A stretch of 14,140 bases of DNA from Chlamydiia bacterium. Lineage in GTDB: Bacteria > Chlamydiota > Chlamydiia > Chlamydiales > FEN-1388. Numbering within the stretch: the stretch's first letter is position 1; every line of letters begins with the position of its first letter. Where the stretch lies: the NCBI GenBank assembly GCA_023269335.1, contig JAHFTM010000014.1, forward strand, positions 1 through 14,140, given 5' to 3'. Under the pieces are notes generated by a model that worked only from the letters and a program-made list of their open reading frames with translations, was not told the origin of the DNA and did not search any database. Positions 7,780 through 14,140 of the stretch are shown piece by piece. The translations under genes and the position numbers were made by a program.

Positions 7780-7797
7780 ACCGCCTACATAGGCAGT
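7780..7797 (-). terminator. Candidate terminator after the PBP gene
   Basis: Read on the minus strand, ACTGCCT-ATGT-AGGCGGT forms a 7-bp stem (one G-T pair) with a 4-base loop, followed after five bases by a run of five T and then a further T-rich stretch. It lies about 59 bases past the PBP stop. The gap before the T-run makes it a weak rho-independent terminator; on the plus strand no T-run follows. Confidence 0.4.
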
Positions 7798-7855
7798 CAC
7801 GATTCATGCGTTAGCCCTGGGTAGAAGAGTAGCGGTTTTTGGCAAGATAAATGTG

Positions 7856-10800
7856 CTACTGGTGAGCATGTAAGTCATTGATCTGGCGCCATTTTTGCAC
7901 CACCTGCGCTGCCATTGGCGCTGCCTCCTTACCATAGCCCCCAAAGCGCAAATAGACCACTACCACAAGCTCAGGCTCTCCATAAGCATCTTTAAAAACA
8001 AACGAATAATTGCTATTCTTTTTCTTGTTAAATGAAATGCCACCAAACCAAATATGGCGATACATATGGGAAGGGGCTACTACATCCAGACCCACTTTCT
8101 CAATCACCTCTGCAGTACTTGTTTTGCCTACCAATTCACCTTTCAAACTTAAAAAATCTTTTTGCATTTCTGGGTGAGCTTGATACAAACGAGAAAGTGC
8201 CCCATACCGCTCTTCTTGAGCATGCTGTACAGAACGACGCATCCCCTCTAAAAGCGTCTGTCGAATCAATTCCGGCAAGAAAATTTCTTTTTTTACATTC
8301 TGGACAAGCTTTTTCACTTCACAGCTTGCCCTATTTTCACCCTGTAAAAATAATGGAAAATCAATGCCCACCGCCTTTAAGCTTTGCTTATGAGCAAAAT
8401 CAGTTGCTTTTGAAGTTAAATCAACTCCATCGAAGTCATGACTTTTTCCCACTATCAGAGATACAATTTTGGGCTGCAATAATTTGCCTCCATTAGCAAT
8501 ACTAGACAGCATAAGGGCCGTTTGCAGGGGCGTTGTAATCAGTGTATGCTGCCCTATTGCCGTTGCATAAAGCCCTGTGCGATTTTCTTGTAAGTCGGAG
8601 GGAATATTGCCTGGAATTTCACCAGGAATGTCAAGATCTGACTTTTGACCATAGCCAAAATCACGAGCCGCTTTTAGTAAATCATCAGGGTCATGTAAAA
8701 AATCACCAGCAAGTAAAGAAAAATAGGGATTAGACGATGTTTCTATAGCTTTCAAAAGATCCATCTTGCCAAGATTTGAATTTAAGCTTTTAGGTAGCCT
8801 GCCACCCTTGTACAGCTGGGGGATAGCTTTGCCATCTTTAAAAGCACCTAAAAATGTGCGCCCATCGAATTTAGAGGTATGGTCTGTAATCTCAAAAAGA
8901 GCCAAATCAGCTTGTGTGCAGTTGCCTTGACACTCTAAGTAGCGCTGCTTTAAACCACTGTAGGCAGTGACAAGTTTAAATACAGACCCTTGAATCGTGG
9001 TCTGTCGAAAAGCATAGCTTCGTAGATATCCACTTGAAGCAACACTTACAAACGTACGAGCAAGGTCTTTTGTCTTCTTGCCATTGACACCTCTGTAGCT
9101 GCCATAAAGGGGCTGTTTAAGATCTGAAAAGCCTTTCAGGCTGGTAAGAAATAGGGGTACAAGCTCGGGCTCTAGCGTTTGAAGTATGGTTTGCAGCTTC
9201 TTTTCTTTTGGCAAACTTACTGTTGTTGAAAATTTGTCAAAATAGATCTGTAGATTTTTTTCATCGGGATATCTACCAGTAAAATAAAACTCTAAAAAAG
9301 TAGCGCGCCAGCGTTTCCAAAAGGTCTCAAAAAGGGCTTTTTCACGCCTGTTCAAATAGTCTAAAAAGGGACGCGCAAGCTCCTTTTTTTGTTTTTCCTT
9401 TTGCCTTGCTGCCTGCAGAAATTCTTTTTCATGAAGGCGCCGCCACTCTTTAAAATCCTGTTCATGAAAGAGTTGTCTCACATTTTTTCTGATAACATCA
9501 AAAGCTTGAACTGCAGCTGAAGAATAGTCTCGGAAGTCTTTTATAGAAAATGAGCCTATTTTTTGTATCAGATCTGCCGTAAAGTCTTCATGATTTAAAA
9601 TAAGTCGTGATAGATCAAGCAAAAGAAGCTTTTCTTGTGCATTTTCTAACCCTTGAAACGCATTTTTGCAAATTGCTTTCAACGAGGCTATATCCCCCTG
9701 AAAAAGCTGTACATCGCTTTCTTTAGATTCATTTTCCAATAATTTCAGCGCTTCGATTGGAGAGTGCGCCGGGGCACGTCTTAAAATTTCATCAAACGCT
9801 CGCTGTAATACCACTAGATCAAGGATCGGCTTTTCTTCATGTAGCTTTTCGAAAAGAGCAGAAGAGGGTGGCAGCAGCATTTCCAAAAATGTTTGCCAAC
9901 TGAGCCATTTTTCGTCGTTGTAATAGTCACCTGATGACTTATCTTTGCCTACTAGTTCACGTACTAGTGGCAGGCTTTGATCCCACACACAGGCTATATA
10001 GGCATCATTTTCAATCCAACGAAGTGCATCTATTTCTGCCTCTTTTTTACGCTGCCTGGAAAAATCATTCGGATTAAAACGGGGGTAAGATGCCATGGTG
10101 AGTATCTCACCTGTCTTCGGGTCGAGAGCAACGATAGCACCGCCTCTCATCCAGGGCTCTTTGGCAGGCCCTTTATGAATCTTTACTTCTCTTTCATGTG
10201 AAAGTTCACGGTCCTTCTCACTTTGAGCAAGCAGCTTTTCAGAAAACTCTTGCAATTCAACCGAAAGAGAAAGAAGCAGCCTTTTTCCTGAAAGCGGGGT
10301 GTGCGATCCAGGCATAGGGCGCACAAAATTGCCTTTGGCATCAGAAAAATAGACTTTTTTGCCAAAATAGCCGCGAAGCTCACTCTCATAACTTGCCTCC
10401 ACACCTATGCTACCGACATCATCATTGATTGTATAGGCACGTACCTGCTGCTCATAGAGCTTTCTTTTAGCATCATAAAAGCTTGTAACAGATTCTGGGA
10501 GATCAACTTCCAGACCAAGCTCCACATTTTTGATGTAGTCAGAAAGCAGGCGAATATCTTTGACAAGCTTGTCATAGCGCTCTTTTTGCATGGGACCAAG
10601 ATAACCTATAAGATGCGCGCCAACGGCTCCTTTCGGATAGTACCTCTTCGGCACACGCTCTACAAGCAAACCTGGATAGTCTTTTTCAAGTATCTTCAGA
10701 CGGTAATATTCGCGCTCTGACAAGCTCTGCTTGATCACATAGGGAATGGTATCATAAAGGGCCGCATGCGAATAGATACTATCTTCTATGCGGTCTGCTT

Positions 10801-11200
10801 CAAGTGCCGTGTGGCCAGCAATCATTGTAGCGAGCGCTTTGATGTATTCTTTCCGTAGGTAACGCTTTTTTTTGCTCCCATCCGCTGTTTTTTCAAAAGC
10901 TACAACAGGAACATCTCTGATTTGCGAATAGACAATTGCCAGCCGATACTCAACTTTATTGGCTGCAAGGACGATATTAAAGCGATCACGTATCGTGCCT
11001 CTTTCTGCCGGTTCGATGATCACTTTTCTTCGCGGACGGAAAGCCTCATCGGAGCGCTTTTCATGCTGCACGCATGAAAGATACCAGATCCTCAGTACTA
11101 TAAGAGCCAAAATGGTAAGCAGAATGTAGAGCAGCTTATTGGCTTTTAGGGGAATGGAAGAAAGTGCTGCGTCATCATTTCTACGATAAAAATCTACCAT
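7856..11200 (-). CDS. pbp2: PBP2-type peptidoglycan transpeptidase with large insertion
   Basis: This is a class B penicillin-binding protein that cross-links peptidoglycan stem peptides outside the inner membrane. Of 1114 residues, about 21-44 form the membrane anchor. The pedestal/dimer region carries RGTIRDRFNIVLAANK (67-82), GAHLIGYLG (194-202) and GSIGVEASYESELRG (263-277). The catalytic domain begins with GGAIVALDPKTGEILTMASY (353-372) and has the active-site SVFK (S739, K742), SSN (822-824), the typical IGQHTLITTPLQ (882-893) and, in place of KTG, KTS (1026-1028). About 330 extra, charged, mostly helical residues lie between NPNDF (380) and the SxxK motif. This agrees with the unusual length I recall for chlamydial PBP2. 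The ATG at 11200 has only a poor ribosome site, but the anchor begins just after it. It lies immediately downstream of the tRNA-Gly region on the opposite strand. FtsI/PBP3 is the alternative name. Confidence 0.9.
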   Translation of the reverse strand: MVDFYRRNDDAALSSIPLKANKLLYILLTILALIVLRIWYLSCVQHEKRSDEAFRPRRKVIIEPAERGTIRDRFNIVLAANKVEYRLAIVYSQIRDVPVVAFEKTADGSKKKRYLRKEYIKALATMIAGHTALEADRIEDSIYSHAALYDTIPYVIKQSLSEREYYRLKILEKDYPGLLVERVPKRYYPKGAVGAHLIGYLGPMQKERYDKLVKDIRLLSDYIKNVELGLEVDLPESVTSFYDAKRKLYEQQVRAYTINDDVGSIGVEASYESELRGYFGKKVYFSDAKGNFVRPMPGSHTPLSGKRLLLSLSVELQEFSEKLLAQSEKDRELSHEREVKIHKGPAKEPWMRGGAIVALDPKTGEILTMASYPRFNPNDFSRQRKKEAEIDALRWIENDAYIACVWDQSLPLVRELVGKDKSSGDYYNDEKWLSWQTFLEMLLPPSSALFEKLHEEKPILDLVVLQRAFDEILRRAPAHSPIEALKLLENESKESDVQLFQGDIASLKAICKNAFQGLENAQEKLLLLDLSRLILNHEDFTADLIQKIGSFSIKDFRDYSSAAVQAFDVIRKNVRQLFHEQDFKEWRRLHEKEFLQAARQKEKQKKELARPFLDYLNRREKALFETFWKRWRATFLEFYFTGRYPDEKNLQIYFDKFSTTVSLPKEKKLQTILQTLEPELVPLFLTSLKGFSDLKQPLYGSYRGVNGKKTKDLARTFVSVASSGYLRSYAFRQTTIQGSVFKLVTAYSGLKQRYLECQGNCTQADLALFEITDHTSKFDGRTFLGAFKDGKAIPQLYKGGRLPKSLNSNLGKMDLLKAIETSSNPYFSLLAGDFLHDPDDLLKAARDFGYGQKSDLDIPGEIPGNIPSDLQENRTGLYATAIGQHTLITTPLQTALMLSSIANGGKLLQPKIVSLIVGKSHDFDGVDLTSKATDFAHKQSLKAVGIDFPLFLQGENRASCEVKKLVQNVKKEIFLPELIRQTLLEGMRRSVQHAQEERYGALSRLYQAHPEMQKDFLSLKGELVGKTSTAEVIEKVGLDVVAPSHMYRHIWFGGISFNKKKNSNYSFVFKDAYGEPELVVVVYLRFGGYGKEAAPMAAQVVQKWRQINDLHAHQ

Positions 11201-11217
11201 AAAGGCTTATTAACCAG

Positions 11218-11247
11218 TTGAAGAAAAAAGTCGATTTAAGGTACACT
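11218..11247 (+). promoter_or_regulatory. Candidate promoter of tRNA-Gly
   Basis: TTGAAG (11218-11223) and TACACT (11242-11247) lie 18 bases apart, each matching four of six consensus bases. A start near 11254 would be 8 bases before the mature tRNA 5' end. The stretch 11201-11261 must also hold the leader of the divergent PBP gene, for which I see no convincing promoter. Confidence 0.35.
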
Positions 11248-11261
11248 ACTATCCATATTTT

Positions 11262-11332
11262 GCGCCTGTAGTTCAATGGTAGAACTGTAGCCTTCCAAGC
11301 TACGAGCGTCAGTTCGATTCTGACCAGGCGCT
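11262..11332 (+). tRNA. tRNA-Gly, anticodon UCC
   Basis: The 71-base cloverleaf is complete. The acceptor stem GCGCCTG pairs perfectly with CAGGCGC. The D arm is GTTC-AATGGTA-GAAC, the anticodon arm is GTAGC-CTTCCAA-GCTAC with TCC at 11294-11296, and the T arm is GTCAG-TTCGATT-CTGAC. The discriminator base is T and CCA is not encoded. A T-rich run (TTTTCTTTT) begins at the 3' end and may terminate transcription. It decodes GGA and GGG. The 3' third is overlapped, on the other strand, by the end of the monooxygenase gene. From memory, a tRNA-Gly also lies beside pbp2 in Chlamydia, which supports synteny. Confidence 0.97.
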
Positions 11333-12382
11333 TTTCTTTTCGTTAAACAAGAATCTGCTATCCTCGATCATCACATCAGTCACCTCTTTCATAGCCTGAT
11401 TGAACACACTATAAGCTTCTTTGTTTTTCTCTTGTACCATTCGAAAAAAGCCACCCGCACACACCGCAGTTTTGAACGCTGTGTTTGCGCCTTTTCCTTG
11501 GAAGAAGCTAGCTGTCGCTGCTGCATCACCTACGAGGATTGCTGATTTTTTCTCATCCGAAAAGGTCTTGGCTTGCTGCAAGCGCACTTCCATCGTATCT
11601 GAAAATACTGCTTGGTCGCACGCAATAGCCTCTGCTTCATTTTTAAAGCCGCAGCCTCTTACCAACTGTTCCAACTTCTCTTTTCCAATCTTTGTTCTTT
11701 CTTTTACACTCTGAGCAAAAATAATGCTCCCTGCTGGAGTTTGTATCAGCCGCACAAAAAAACCATCTATCAAGATTGGAGGCAAGATAGCCGCCATTTG
11801 CTTTTCGTCTTTAATCGCTACACGACTCCAAACAGCGTCGCCAATGCCATACACGTTGAGATCAATACCAAGTTTACTTCTCACACTGCTATGAGAGCCA
11901 TCTGCACCTACAAGAATGTCATAAAAAAAGTTGACACGTTCATTATTTTTTGTCTGAACTTGAACCGCAGATTCTCCTTTTTGAAAATCGATAAATTCGC
12001 CCTGCACTTTTTTAATTCCCATCAATTTTATTCGGTAATCAAGCGCTTCTTCCAAATTTTTAATTAACGTAAATCCAATTTTTTCACCATCGCCCATCTC
12101 AATCACTGTCATTTGTGGGACAACAACCTTCCATTTGTCTAGCAGTTTGATTGACGCATCCTCAAGAAAAAGAACTTGATTTCTCGAGTAGTTTTTGCGC
12201 TTTTCAATGATCGTAACTTTAGCGCCTTGGTTTTTTGCTTCGATTGCGGTAGAGAGGCCTGCAGGACCTGCACCAATGATGACCACAGAAAGCGGTTTTT
12301 GCTCACTGCTTTGGAAAAAGAAAAGGCAAAATGCGGCAGCAAAACAGACGAGAACAGCAGCAAAAATAAAATATTTCTTCAT
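11309..12382 (-). CDS. Membrane-anchored FAD-dependent monooxygenase-like protein
   Basis: This is a 357-residue class A flavoprotein monooxygenase-type protein (the fold of p-hydroxybenzoate and kynurenine hydroxylases); its substrate is unknown. After a basic start (MKK) and a hydrophobic segment (4-23), the FAD-binding motif VVIIGAGPAG (33-42) leads to the Glu60 that binds ribose (TIIEKR). The DG motif LVGADGSHSSVR (157-168) and the FAD-ribityl motif ILVGDAA with QGKGANTAF (282-303) follow. The His and Pro usual after GDAA are replaced (GDAAATASFFQGKG). There is no Met between the hydrophobic segment and the FAD site, so the anchor belongs to the protein; the ATG has an AGAGG ribosome site. 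If it is a signal anchor with the N-terminus inside, the enzyme faces the periplasm, which would be odd for an FAD protein. The last eight codons and the stop lie antisense to tRNA-Gly. The gene occupies the ompA position of Chlamydia. It could alternatively be a dehydrogenase. Confidence 0.85.
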   Translation of the reverse strand: MKKYFIFAAVLVCFAAAFCLFFFQSSEQKPLSVVIIGAGPAGLSTAIEAKNQGAKVTIIEKRKNYSRNQVLFLEDASIKLLDKWKVVVPQMTVIEMGDGEKIGFTLIKNLEEALDYRIKLMGIKKVQGEFIDFQKGESAVQVQTKNNERVNFFYDILVGADGSHSSVRSKLGIDLNVYGIGDAVWSRVAIKDEKQMAAILPPILIDGFFVRLIQTPAGSIIFAQSVKERTKIGKEKLEQLVRGCGFKNEAEAIACDQAVFSDTMEVRLQQAKTFSDEKKSAILVGDAAATASFFQGKGANTAFKTAVCAGGFFRMVQEKNKEAYSVFNQAMKEVTDVMIEDSRFLFNEKKSAWSESN

Positions 12383-12443
12383 AGAACCTCTAAAAATTTG
12401 ACCCTAACTATAAAAAAAATGCCACAAAGCATAAAGGCCAATC

Positions 12444-12472
12444 TTGTATTAATCGCCTCTTTAGGCTATTAT
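12444..12472 (+). promoter_or_regulatory. Candidate promoter of rpsB-tsf
   Basis: TTGTAT (12444-12449, four of six) and TATTAT (12467-12472, five of six) are separated by exactly 17 bases. The start would fall near 12479-12480, about 105 bases before the preferred rpsB start codon. That position would make the ATG at 12483 nearly leaderless, which argues against using it. Confidence 0.55.
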
Positions 12473-12479
12473 TTTCTCC

Positions 12480-12584
12480 ACTATGCTGTTTTGCAACTTG
12501 CATTCAGCTATTCATAAATACAACCAAGACCGAAATCTTCAGTTATCTGGGGATGCCGTGTCAAACAAATTAAAGGGACAAGGC
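12480..12584 (+). promoter_or_regulatory. rpsB mRNA leader, possible S2 autoregulation site
   Basis: If transcription starts near 12480 this untranslated leader is about 100 bases long. In many bacteria the rpsB leader is an RNA element through which S2 represses its own operon. I cannot draw a convincing stem here, so a regulatory role rests on family knowledge and length only. The alternative is that part of it is coding, with a start at GTG 12558 or ATG 12483. Confidence 0.3.
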
Positions 12585-13400
12585 TTGGCTACACAACAAC
12601 AACAGCAACGTCAATCAGAAGTTGCGATTAAAGATCTTTTAGAAGCTGGTGCCCATTTTGGCCACCAAACACAACGCTGGAACCCGAAAATGAAGCTATT
12701 CATTTTTGGTGCTCGCAACGGCATTCATATCATCGACCTTGCAAAAACAGTAAAGCAACTTAGAGTTGCCGTAGATGTTATCAAAGAGACCATCGCAGCA
12801 AACCGCTCTATCCTTTTTGTAGGAACGAAAAAGGCAGCTAAATCAACAGTACGTGAAAGCGCAGAAAGCTGCGATGAGTTTTACGTCTGCGAAAGATGGC
12901 TCGGTGGAATGCTCACAAACCTTCAAACTTTGCGTCAATCTGTTAAAAAACTTGAACGCATCGAAAAACGCATTGCCCAAGGCGGTGAAGGGATTACAAA
13001 GAAAGAGCTTTCTCTCCTCTCGAAAGATCAGATTAAACTGAACAAAAACCTGTCTGGTGTTCGCGGCATGAGAAAAGTGCCTGGCCTTTTAATCATCGTA
13101 GACCCTAGCAAAGAAGATATCGCCGTAGCTGAAGCTACAAAGCTTGGCATTCCAATCATGGCTCTTGTAGATACAAACTGTAATCCAGATCCTATTAACT
13201 ATGTCATTCCTTGTAATGATGACGCTCAAAGAAGCATTAAGTTGATCTTGGATGCACTTACACAGGCGATCATTGACAAGAAAAATGAACTTCATCTCTT
13301 TGCAGAAAAACAGGACGAAGAAGAGGAAGAGGTAGAAGAAACAGTTGATGAGGCTGCAGCTCTTCTTGAAGAAATGGAAAGCAGTAAATCAAAAGACTAG
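12585..13400 (+). CDS. rpsB: 30S ribosomal protein S2
   Basis: S2 binds the head-body junction of the 30S subunit and helps recruit S1. The hallmark LLEAGAHFGHQTQRWNPKMK lies near the N-terminus, followed by ARNGIHIIDLAKT, LFVGTKKAA, RWLGGMLTN and GIPIMALVDTNCNPDPINYVIPCNDDA, in family order. The protein ends in an acidic tail (QDEEEEEVEETVDE). I chose the TTG at 12585 (271 residues, starting MATQQQQQ) because an AAAGGGA ribosome site precedes it by about 6 bases and the promoter lies at 12444-12472. GTG 12558 (after TCTGGGG) and ATG 12483 are in-frame alternatives, the last adding 34 residues without S2 character. tsf follows after 18 bases, forming the conserved rpsB-tsf operon. Confidence 0.93.
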   Translation: MATQQQQQRQSEVAIKDLLEAGAHFGHQTQRWNPKMKLFIFGARNGIHIIDLAKTVKQLRVAVDVIKETIAANRSILFVGTKKAAKSTVRESAESCDEFYVCERWLGGMLTNLQTLRQSVKKLERIEKRIAQGGEGITKKELSLLSKDQIKLNKNLSGVRGMRKVPGLLIIVDPSKEDIAVAEATKLGIPIMALVDTNCNPDPINYVIPCNDDAQRSIKLILDALTQAIIDKKNELHLFAEKQDEEEEEVEETVDEAAALLEEMESSKSKD

Positions 13401-13418
13401 AGAAGGAAGGGAAGTAGT

Positions 13419-14140
13419 ATGTCAGGAGAGAGCACACAAATCACAGCAGCACTGATTAAAGAGCTGCGCGACCGTACTGGCGTTGGGATGACTAAATGCA
13501 AAGATGCTTTAGAAGAAGCAAAAGGCAACTTAGATCAAGCCATCGACATCCTTCGTAAGTCAGGAATGGCGTCGGCTGTAAAAAAGCAAGGGCGTGAAAC
13601 CAAAGAAGGGATGATCGCTTTTAAAGAGACAGCTCATGTAGTAGCCATCTGCGAGATCAATGCGGAAACTGATTTCGTCGTCAAAAACGAAAAATTCCAA
13701 GAGTTTTGCAAAAATGTGGCCACTGAAATTGCCACTACAAAACCTGAGTCGGTTGAAGCACTCTTAGCACAGCATGCATCTTCAGACAAAGTGCATACTA
13801 TAGAAGCGCTTCGCGCTTTACTTGTCCAGTTGATCGGCGAAAATATCCAGATCAGAAGGCTCCAAGTATTTGAGAAAAAGCCAAATCACTCCTATGGCGT
13901 CTACTCGCATATGGGTGGTAAGATTTTGACTTGTATTGAGCTATCAGGAGAAGGCGAAGATCTGCTTGCTAAAGATATTGCTATGCATTTAGCTGCGGGA
14001 ATCCCAGTAGTTGCTGAATATATAGGCCCAGAGATCGTTCCTCAAGAACTCATTGCGAAAGAGCGTGAAATTGCGCAGTCGCAGCTCCAAGGCAAACCAG
14101 CAAATATCATGGATAAAATCCTAGATGGCAAAATAAATGC
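13419..14140 (+). CDS. tsf: Translation elongation factor Ts, N-terminal part (cut by window edge)
   Basis: EF-Ts is the guanine nucleotide exchange factor that recycles EF-Tu-GDP. The first 240 codons are present and the gene runs off the right edge; most of the usual length of about 280 residues is included. The N-terminal UBA-like domain (ITAALIKELRDRTGVGMTKCKDALEEA, about 8-34) is typical. The core domain has NAETDFVVKNEKF (81-93), whose Thr-Asp-Phe-Val residues contact the EF-Tu nucleotide site. Further on, HMGGKIL and LAAGIPVVAEYI are usual EF-Ts segments. A strong GGAAGGG ribosome site stands 7 bases before the ATG, and spacing to rpsB is 18 bases, so it is co-transcribed. Confidence 0.95.
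   Translation, partial: MSGESTQITAALIKELRDRTGVGMTKCKDALEEAKGNLDQAIDILRKSGMASAVKKQGRETKEGMIAFKETAHVVAICEINAETDFVVKNEKFQEFCKNVATEIATTKPESVEALLAQHASSDKVHTIEALRALLVQLIGENIQIRRLQVFEKKPNHSYGVYSHMGGKILTCIELSGEGEDLLAKDIAMHLAAGIPVVAEYIGPEIVPQELIAKEREIAQSQLQGKPANIMDKILDGKIN

Noticed and set aside
8032..8496. Open frame of 154 residues on the plus strand
   Set aside because: It is antisense to the conserved C-terminal catalytic part of the PBP gene and shows no recognisable domain.
10301..10720. Open frame of 139 residues on the plus strand
   Set aside because: It lies entirely antisense within the PBP gene, has no ribosome site or family motif, and its composition reflects the opposing codons.
11612..12067. 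Open frame of 151 residues on the plus strand
   Set aside because: It is antisense to the flavoenzyme gene, which has clear FAD motifs; no independent support.
11201..12482. A MOMP/ompA porin gene expected from Chlamydia gene order
   Set aside because: No frame in this interval gives a signal peptide plus porin-like beta-strand sequence; only the flavoenzyme and tRNA are present.
12176..12517. Open frame of 113 residues on the plus strand across the flavoenzyme 5' end and the rpsB promoter
   Set aside because: It starts antisense to the FAD-binding motif and ends in the rpsB leader; the candidate rpsB promoter lies inside it.
12483..12584. N-terminal extension of S2 from ATG 12483
   Set aside because: It would be almost leaderless relative to the best promoter, and the 34 residues do not resemble an S2 N-terminus.
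1..14140. CRISPR array, insertion sequence or integrase
   Set aside because: No regularly spaced direct repeats, terminal inverted repeats around a transposase, or recombinase motifs were seen on either strand.

Overview
This window most likely comes from a chromosome of the phylum Chlamydiota, outside the family Chlamydiaceae. The main argument is gene order. From memory of Chlamydia trachomatis (not checked by search), tsf, rpsB, ompA, tRNA-Gly, the long PBP2 gene, a TPR gene and sufBCD-sufS lie next to each other, and the same backbone is readable here from right to left. The PBP has the roughly 1100-residue size of the chlamydial protein. Two positions of the backbone hold something else: no MOMP/ompA lies between rpsB and tRNA-Gly, and an unrecognised Ser/Ala-rich gene lies between the PBP and sufB.

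Layout. Positions 1-655 (minus) hold the first 218 residues of SufS, cut by the window edge. Positions 656-2624 are an accessory insert: a decayed Doc/Fic-type toxin (plus strand), two overlapping small genes for three-helix membrane proteins that look like diverged duplicates, and a Cys-containing orphan of 286 residues. Positions 2640-6186 (minus) are sufB-sufC-sufD, tightly packed and headed by a candidate promoter whose -10 lies inside a perfect 16-bp palindrome. A 475-base A+T-rich spacer with inverted repeats follows, then an unknown plus-strand gene (6662-7765). Convergent to it is the PBP2-type transpeptidase (7856-11200, minus). tRNA-Gly(UCC) sits at 11262-11332 on the plus strand. 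A membrane-anchored FAD monooxygenase-like gene (11309-12382, minus) ends inside the antisense strand of that tRNA. The right end is rpsB and the start of tsf (plus), with a good promoter and a leader of about 100 bases.

How the genes work together. SufS takes sulfur from cysteine and passes it to the SufB-SufC-SufD scaffold, which uses SufC ATP hydrolysis to build Fe-S clusters. Here sufS has been separated from sufBCD by about 2 kb and appears to have its own promoter. S2 and EF-Ts form the usual translation operon. The PBP cross-links peptidoglycan. I see no CRISPR array, integrase, transposase or complete mobile element. The items most worth a second look are the palindrome at the suf promoter, the split suf operon with its toxin relic, the monooxygenase at the ompA position overlapping a tRNA, and the two unrecognised proteins.
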